From NCBI GenBank assembly GCA_027622115.1, contig JAQBZS010000404.1:1-6732 (forward strand): a stretch of 6,732 bases of DNA, read 5' to 3'. Below the pieces are notes generated by a model. It did no database searches, was not told where the DNA came from, and was given only the letters and a program-made list of their open reading frames with translations. The position numbers and the translations under genes are program-made. The DNA is from Planctomycetota bacterium (GTDB lineage: Bacteria > Planctomycetota > Planctomycetia > Planctomycetales > Planctomycetaceae). Positions within the stretch are counted from its first letter, which is position 1, and every line of letters begins with the position of its first letter. Shown here piece by piece: positions 1 to 4,177 of this stretch.

Positions 1-44
1 GCGGCTAGGACTGGGGTCGGGTGGTGACTGAAGGTTGATTCTGG

Positions 45-72
45 TTGATCGAGCCCTCAACAAGGTTATGCT
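45..72 (+). promoter_or_regulatory. Weak sigma70-like promoter candidate upstream of the AroDE-like gene
   Basis: A TTGATC (45-50) and a TATGCT (67-72) are separated by 16 bases, giving a -35/-10 pair that partly matches the housekeeping consensus. Initiation near base 79 would leave a leader of about 45 bases before the ATG at 124. The match is imperfect and planctomycete promoters are poorly predicted by this consensus, so this is only a candidate. The rest of 1-123 shows no gene I can support. Confidence 0.22.
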
Positions 73-123
73 CACAAGCGGCGTGTTGGGGTTTCATTCA
101 CGAATTGATTCCGGGCTGCCCTC

Positions 124-1572
124 ATGATCTGCATTTCCGTGACGCCCACTTCGAGACAATTGGCCAAAGTCGACCTGCTGAATGCGTCACGGCAGGGTGA
201 CTTGATCGAAGTGTGCTTGGATCACCTCGCCAAGGAACCCGATATCGCCGACATGATCAGCGGGATCAGCAAGCCCATCCTGATTTCGTGCCGACGTCCG
301 GTGGATGGTGGGGCATGGAAAGGCACCGAAGACCAGCGGATGCAACTCCTGCGGCAAGCCATCATCGCCGGGCCGGAGTACATCGAACTGGACTTGGACA
401 TTGCCGACAAGATCCCCCGATTCGGCAGCGTCAAACGAGTCGTCAGTTACACGTGCCTGGATCACGCACTCGGCAATGTGGATACGGTATTCGATCGCGC
501 GAAAGATGCGAAAGCGGATGTCGTGAAATTCACGTGGCCCACTCCAAACCTCGAGTCGGCCTGGCCGCTGTTGGCTGCGGTGACCAAAAAGCGAGACCTA
601 CCTGTCGTCGGGTTGGGAATGGATCGCGCCGGACTGACGTTTTCGTTGCTTGGTCAAAAGTTCGGATCGCCTTGGGTCTACGCCGCGTTGGAACAGGGCA
701 TGGAAGCCCATCCCGGCCAGGCCACCGTGTGGGAACTGAATGACACCTACAGTTTGAGCGAGATCAATCCGCAAACGCGGTTCATCGGCGTGGTCGGCAT
801 GGGAGACGTCGAGCGGTCGATTGTGAAGTCGCTGAACGCAGCTTTCCGAATCACGGAATTGAACGTCCGCTGTCTGCCGATCCAACTGCAAAAGTCCGAC
901 AAGCTCGGCAAGATGCTCGACATTCTCAAGATCAACGGCTTGATCGTAACTCCGCAGGCTGGCGTGTATCTTGGCGGGTTGGCGTCCAAACTGGAGGACG
1001 TGGCTCGGAACAGCGGGTTTGTCGATCTGCTGCTTCGCAAAAACGAAGAATGGAATGGCTACAACACTCTCTGGCGCTGCTGTTTGAAATCGCTGGAAAA
1101 GACGATCGGCGTGAGCAAGGCCGGCGAGCACCCGCTGGATCGGCGAAACGTGTTGCTGATTGGTTCGGACAACATGGTGACCGCGTTGGCCTACGGCATT
1201 CAGGCCCGCAAAGGTGTGTTGAGCGTCGCCAGCCCGAACGACGACGACGCGCGTCAGACGGCTCAGATGTTCAAAGTGCGACACGTGCCTTGGTCGAATC
1301 TCTACAACACGATGTGCGACGTGGCGGTCGTCACCGATCCCAGCGTGAAAGTCGGTTCGGACAACACGCAGCTTTCCGTGTCCTACCTTCGTCCCGGCAT
1401 GACGGTGATGGACATCGGCAATCTGCCGGGCGATACGAAGTTGTTGGAAGAAGCCCGCGGTCGCGACTGCAAAGTCGTGAATCCGTCCGACGTTTTTGCG
1501 GAGCAGGTGGCGGGGTATTTCAAGTCGATCACTGGGAAAGATATGCCGCCCGAAGCGATTTCGCCGGAATAA
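124..1572 (+). CDS. AroD-AroE-like fusion protein (type I 3-dehydroquinate dehydratase + shikimate dehydrogenase fold), probably catalytically altered
   Basis: This 482-residue protein has the layout of bifunctional AroDE, which makes dehydroshikimate and then shikimate in the cytoplasm. Residues 1-205 resemble type I dehydroquinase: N-terminal strand MICISV, IEVCLD (28-33), CRRPVDGG (56-63), the expected Schiff-base lysine K135 in VVKFTWP, and PGQ (197-199). Residues 219-482 resemble shikimate dehydrogenase, ending in the typical helix VFAEQVAGYFKSITGK (457-472). By-eye alignment from memory shows many losses. In the first half, T110 replaces the catalytic His, C31 an Arg in the substrate site, and S174 another Arg. 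In the second half the SxS substrate motif is gone, VTPQAG (275-280) lacks the catalytic Lys, NTL (314-316) replaces NTD, and GSDNMV (347-352) replaces the glycine-rich nucleotide loop. The frame is unbroken, so a conserved pseudoenzyme or changed activity is likelier than a decaying gene. The ATG fits the fold's first strand; no clear Shine-Dalgarno site precedes it. Confidence 0.8.
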   Translation: MICISVTPTSRQLAKVDLLNASRQGDLIEVCLDHLAKEPDIADMISGISKPILISCRRPVDGGAWKGTEDQRMQLLRQAIIAGPEYIELDLDIADKIPRFGSVKRVVSYTCLDHALGNVDTVFDRAKDAKADVVKFTWPTPNLESAWPLLAAVTKKRDLPVVGLGMDRAGLTFSLLGQKFGSPWVYAALEQGMEAHPGQATVWELNDTYSLSEINPQTRFIGVVGMGDVERSIVKSLNAAFRITELNVRCLPIQLQKSDKLGKMLDILKINGLIVTPQAGVYLGGLASKLEDVARNSGFVDLLLRKNEEWNGYNTLWRCCLKSLEKTIGVSKAGEHPLDRRNVLLIGSDNMVTALAYGIQARKGVLSVASPNDDDARQTAQMFKVRHVPWSNLYNTMCDVAVVTDPSVKVGSDNTQLSVSYLRPGMTVMDIGNLPGDTKLLEEARGRDCKVVNPSDVFAEQVAGYFKSITGKDMPPEAISPE

Positions 1573-1663
1573 ATTCGACTGGCGGAACCTCTGCGCGCCA
1601 TGGGCGACGTTGTGCCTCAATCCACCGTACTGCTAGATTCAACCGCTTGGACCTCAAATCACT

Positions 1664-1668
1664 GGGAG
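1664..1668 (+). promoter_or_regulatory. Ribosome binding site that fixes the nfu start
   Basis: GGGAG lies five bases before the ATG at 1674. This matters because the same frame stays open far upstream into the preceding gene. The site, together with the point where recognisable Nfu protein sequence begins, selects 1674 as the start. Confidence 0.6.
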
Positions 1669-1673
1669 CAATC

Positions 1674-2267
1674 ATGAATTCGAATATCGCCATTACCGCC
1701 AATCCTTCCACCGTGCCGTCGCAATGTAAGTTCGTGGTCGACCGACCGATCTGTGACGGCGCGTTCTATTTCGGCAATTCGGAGCGAGCCAAAGGTTCGC
1801 AGTTGGCGGAAAGACTGTTTGGGATCACCGGCGTGGACGCGGTGCTCATTGCCGGAACCGACATCACCGTTACGAAAGCCTCCCCAGAAGATTGGCAAAC
1901 ACTCGGGCGCCAAATCGGCGCCGCGATTCGAGCCCACTTCGAATCCGGCGATGAGAGCGTTTCGAACGAATTCCGCATGTCGCTCCCCAGCGAAGACGAG
2001 ATTCGGGACAAGGTCGAAGTGGTGTTGGAGACCGACATCAACCCGTCGATTGCGTCGCACGGCGGAGTCGTGAATCTGGTGGATGTCCGGGGCAACACGG
2101 TGTTCTTGCAAATGGGCGGTGGATGCCAAGGCTGTTCGTCGGCAACGGCAACTCTCAAGTCCGGTGTAGAAGTGGCCATTCGCCGCGCGGTGCCCGGTGT
2201 CGGCGAAATCCTGGATCAGACCGATCACGCCGCCGGCCGAAACCCGTACTATGCGACCGCCCGCTAA
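1674..2267 (+). CDS. nfu: Nfu-type iron-sulfur cluster scaffold/carrier (NifU-like C-terminal domain)
   Basis: This 197-residue cytoplasmic protein should bind a 4Fe-4S cluster between two subunits and pass it to client enzymes. Residues 7-90 match the Nfu N-terminal domain: NPSTVPSQCKFVV near the start, then SQLAERLFGITGV (42-54) and ITVTKASPEDW (64-74). Residues 107-181 match the NifU C-terminal domain: IRDKVEVVLETDINPSIASH, then GGVVNLVDV, then GGGCQGCSSA with the cluster-binding pair C151 and C154. Length and domain order match stand-alone Nfu proteins of bacteria and mitochondria, not E. coli NfuA, whose N-terminal half is A-type. The gene starts 101 bp after the AroDE-like stop and may share its transcript. 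No cysteine desulfurase, IscU or Suf gene is adjacent, so it looks like a solitary maturation factor. The short tail after residue 182 has no recognised motif. Confidence 0.93.
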   Translation: MNSNIAITANPSTVPSQCKFVVDRPICDGAFYFGNSERAKGSQLAERLFGITGVDAVLIAGTDITVTKASPEDWQTLGRQIGAAIRAHFESGDESVSNEFRMSLPSEDEIRDKVEVVLETDINPSIASHGGVVNLVDVRGNTVFLQMGGGCQGCSSATATLKSGVEVAIRRAVPGVGEILDQTDHAAGRNPYYATAR

Positions 2268-2283
2268 GAGTTGCTTGGAAACT

Positions 2284-2312
2284 AAACGGCGCGGATGGTT
2301 CGTTAGCCGTTT
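2284..2312 (+). terminator. Possible terminator hairpin after nfu
   Basis: AAACGGC (2284-2290) pairs perfectly with GCCGTTT (2306-2312) across a 15-base loop, 16 bases after the nfu stop. The descending arm runs into a short TTTT (2310-2313) and then GG. The U tract is short and the loop large, so intrinsic termination would be weak. It could instead be part of a dispersed intergenic repeat. Confidence 0.35.
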
Positions 2313-2411
2313 TGGCGCGAGCCACGGTTCCCGTTCTACGTGGAAAGCGGGGACTTACAGCCCGTTGACATTGAAATAGTAACCCGCAACGTGGTTATAG
2401 TGCCTGAATCT

Positions 2412-2516
2412 GTTGTAGCTGGATTCGCCAGAATTCAGACGTCTTCGTTGTAGCTGGATTCGCCAGAATTCAGGCGTCTTTGTTGTAGCTGGATTCGCCA
2501 GAATTCAGACGTCTTC
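2412..2516 (+). repeat. Three tandem 35-bp repeats, each with an internal hairpin
   Basis: Three adjoining 35-base units occupy 2412-2446, 2447-2481 and 2482-2516. Each begins GTTGTAGCTGGATTCGCCAG and continues AATTCAGACGTCTTC. Units 1 and 3 are identical; unit 2 differs at 2474 (G for A) and at its last base (T for C). Within each unit CTGGATTC and GAATTCAG can pair as an 8-bp stem with one G-U pair around a GCCA loop. The complementary strand would have an A-C mismatch there, so RNA made in the plus direction folds better. I infer a REP-like dispersed palindromic element amplified in tandem; similar short intergenic repeats are familiar from planctomycete genomes, but I cannot search for other copies. 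Confidence 0.92.
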
Positions 2517-2550
2517 GGTATCCGGTCTGAATTCTGGCGAATCCAGCTAC
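2485..2550. repeat. Inverted repeat: last tandem unit plus its reverse-complement copy
   Basis: Bases 2525-2550, starting GTCTGAATTCTGGCGAATCC and ending AGCTAC, are the exact reverse complement of 2485-2510 in the third tandem unit. The arms are 26 bp and the spacer 14 bases, so either transcript could form a long, perfect hairpin. Between convergent genes this could act as a two-way transcription barrier or RNA end-stabiliser. There is no U tract right after either arm, so it is not a classical intrinsic terminator. Confidence 0.92.
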
Positions 2551-2629
2551 GGGTAAAGCCTCATCTGCCGCTTCGTAGCGGGGGCACCAATTCTGAGTTT
2601 GCGAGTCGTTTTCATCTTTTCATTTCAAA

Positions 2630-2652
2630 GTCGACCGCAGGGACGCGGCGAC
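2630..2652 (-). terminator. Possible terminator hairpin just after the secreted hydrolase gene
   Basis: On the plus strand, GTCG (2630-2633) and CCGC (2635-2638), interrupted by one bulged A, pair with GCGG (2645-2648) and CGAC (2649-2652) around a six-base loop. On the minus strand this GC-rich stem begins four bases after the hydrolase stop codon and is followed by TTTG. The position is right for a terminator, but the U tract is only three bases long. Confidence 0.4.
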
Positions 2653-2656
2653 CAGT

Positions 2657-4033
2657 TCACTCCGTGGGGACGAGCCGCGACTTCGGTTGGCTCGGCTTTG
2701 ACTTCAGGCCCACCGTGTTAACGGCGATCACTTGGTAGATGTGTGCCTGCTTTGGCTGAGCCGACGCGTCCGTGAATTGCATCAGTACAAGCGGTTGCGT
2801 GGGTGTGTCGCTGTACTGCAAGTTTTGGAAGATCGGACGGCCGAAACGATTCTTACCTTGCTCAGGCACGGTGGCCAGAACTTTCCCGTCGCGCTGGATA
2901 ATGAAGTGAGCCAAGCCACTCTCAAGATCCGCTGTCGACTGCCACGTCAGCGTGGTGCCGTTCAAACGCACGCTGATCGGCGCGGGCGGTGGTGTGGTGT
3001 CGGTGACGTTCGTGTCCTTGACGTATTGCATCCAACTGCGAGCGATCAATTCATTCGGCAACCACGCGGCCTGCATCGGATCACCTTCGAAGTCCGTGGC
3101 CGACACGGCTTTGAAGCCAGTGGGACTCGCCAGCCAAGCATTGCCCGTGGGCATGGCCTTCAATGCCTCGCCGTTTGAGCTTGGAAGACGGAGACCGAGG
3201 CACGTGTCCAACCAGGGAATGGCGAGGTATCGTTGATTGCCACACTCGTGCGCTGTCAGTGGATCAACGGCCACGCCGATGAGTCCGCCCTTGCCGCGCA
3301 TGCCGTGGAAGAAGATTTCGTTCGCTGGCCAGACGCCAGCGAATCGGCCGTCCTTGACCGTCACTCCTTCTTTCGTGCCTGGATTGCACATGACGGGCAC
3401 TCGCAATGCCGCAGGCGGAATCTGATGCGGCTTGATCAGCGGCCGCGCTGGGTTGGGTTCGAGCAGTGGCACGCCCGAACGTAGCCAGGCGGCTGCGACT
3501 CGATCTGGATGCAGCAGCACCATGCCGCCGGCCCAATGGCCTCCGCCGCTGTGTCCCCACAAGGCCCACGGCACTTGGGCCAACTCGGGATGTCCGGACA
3601 TCTTGCCGAGGTCGACCAGGCACTTCTGAAACGCGGCATCCGATCCGTTACGAGGGTCGCACCACATCTGGCAGTCGGCGGCTTGCGGTTGCTCGTACGC
3701 AGGAGCCAGCAGGGCGCAAGCGTGTTTCTTGGCCAACGCCTGCCAATGCAAGTCGAACGCACCGGTCAGACCGGACTTGCACGAGCCCTCGCCGCATCCA
3801 TGCTGATGCACGACGACGCCACGCAGCGTCTTGACGTGGCTGGGGATCCAGACGGTGTAGTTGACTCCGAAGCTCAGCTCGCCGGGCTTCGTCGACGGCT
3901 CGTATCGCACGCGGTAATACGGAGGCTCGGCATCGGGAAAGACGTCATAGGAAGACTTCTGAGCAAAGGCCGTCGTCGTCAAGGCGAGTAGCAACAGTGC
4001 TCGACCGCAAAACGAAACCATGTGGCGCAACAT
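2657..4033 (-). CDS. Secreted alpha/beta hydrolase with C-terminal fibronectin type III domain
   Basis: This 458-residue protein is probably an exported esterase-like hydrolase; its substrate cannot be told from sequence. Residues 1-24 form a signal peptide: hydrophobic ALLLLALTTTAFA with an AFA cleavage site before Q25. Residues 50-340 look like an alpha/beta hydrolase: VVVHQHGCGEG (73-83) fits the oxyanion-hole loop, WGHSGGGH (159-166) is the nucleophile elbow with S162, and H262 in TAHECG is the likely catalytic His. E222 in NPGTKEG is a tentative acid. After a proline-rich linker (TTPPPAP), residues 350-455 resemble a fibronectin type III domain, with W364 and HIYQVIAVNTVGLKSKPS (431-448). 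The mature part has nine cysteines, including C80/C85 and C121/C125, suggesting disulfides in the periplasm or outside the cell. AGGA at suitable distance supports the first ATG over Met5. It lies 144 bp downstream of the PhoD-like gene, on the same strand. Confidence 0.85.
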   Translation of the reverse strand: MLRHMVSFCGRALLLLALTTTAFAQKSSYDVFPDAEPPYYRVRYEPSTKPGELSFGVNYTVWIPSHVKTLRGVVVHQHGCGEGSCKSGLTGAFDLHWQALAKKHACALLAPAYEQPQAADCQMWCDPRNGSDAAFQKCLVDLGKMSGHPELAQVPWALWGHSGGGHWAGGMVLLHPDRVAAAWLRSGVPLLEPNPARPLIKPHQIPPAALRVPVMCNPGTKEGVTVKDGRFAGVWPANEIFFHGMRGKGGLIGVAVDPLTAHECGNQRYLAIPWLDTCLGLRLPSSNGEALKAMPTGNAWLASPTGFKAVSATDFEGDPMQAAWLPNELIARSWMQYVKDTNVTDTTPPPAPISVRLNGTTLTWQSTADLESGLAHFIIQRDGKVLATVPEQGKNRFGRPIFQNLQYSDTPTQPLVLMQFTDASAQPKQAHIYQVIAVNTVGLKSKPSQPKSRLVPTE

Positions 4034-4042
4034 GAGACGTAA

Positions 4043-4046
4043 TCCT
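4043..4046 (-). promoter_or_regulatory. Ribosome binding site candidate for the secreted hydrolase
   Basis: Read on the minus strand, AGGA lies nine bases before the ATG at 4033. The alternative in-frame ATG at 4021 (Met5) has no purine-rich site before it, so the first ATG is preferred. Confidence 0.35.
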
Positions 4047-4177
4047 GGTTTGAGTCCGCTTGGAGAATAGAGATTGACCGTCGTCTTGAACCGTATGATG
4101 GAAGTGGCCTACTGAATCTTCGTATTTGTGTAAATGCGTTGCCTAGTAAGAACCCGTTATCGCATCGCTCACCAGCG

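Larger units (their letters stand above)
2268..2656. other. Non-coding region between convergent genes
   Basis: This 389-bp stretch separates nfu (+) from the secreted hydrolase gene (-). I find no credible coding sequence. From left to right it holds a hairpin close to the nfu stop, a segment rich in short inverted repeats (2301-2364, for example CCACG at 2322-2326 against CGTGG at 2339-2343), three tandem 35-bp repeats with an inverted copy, an AT-richer stretch (about 2588-2629), and a hairpin next to the hydrolase stop. The position suggests termination on both strands and a safe landing place for dispersed repeats. Confidence 0.75.

Noticed and set aside
33..49. Direct repeat GGTTGAT (33-39 and 43-49), spaced by one DNA turn
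   Set aside because: Seven bases repeated once is too little to claim an operator, though the 10-bp spacing is noted. No dyad symmetry is present.
124..1572. Calling the AroDE-like gene a pseudogene
   Set aside because: There is no frameshift or premature stop and structural segments are kept to the last helix; loss of catalytic residues alone fits a functional pseudoenzyme.
598..1620. 340-codon open frame antisense to the AroDE-like gene
   Set aside because: Its composition is His/Arg-rich with no recognisable domain, as expected for an antisense shadow of a GC-rich gene.
1050..1673. Long open frame reading through the end of the AroDE-like gene into nfu, suggesting a 405-residue protein
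   Set aside because: The upstream part is Arg/Gly/Ser-rich shadow sequence overlapping a real gene in another frame. Recognisable Nfu sequence begins only after the ATG at 1674, which has a good ribosome binding site.
2197..2379. Short open frame overlapping the nfu end and continuing into the intergenic region
   Set aside because: No recognisable protein features and no ribosome binding site, and most of it lies in repeat-like non-coding sequence.
2412..2516. CRISPR-like array
   Set aside because: The 35-bp units adjoin one another directly, with no unique spacers between them, and no cas gene is present. This is a tandem repeat.
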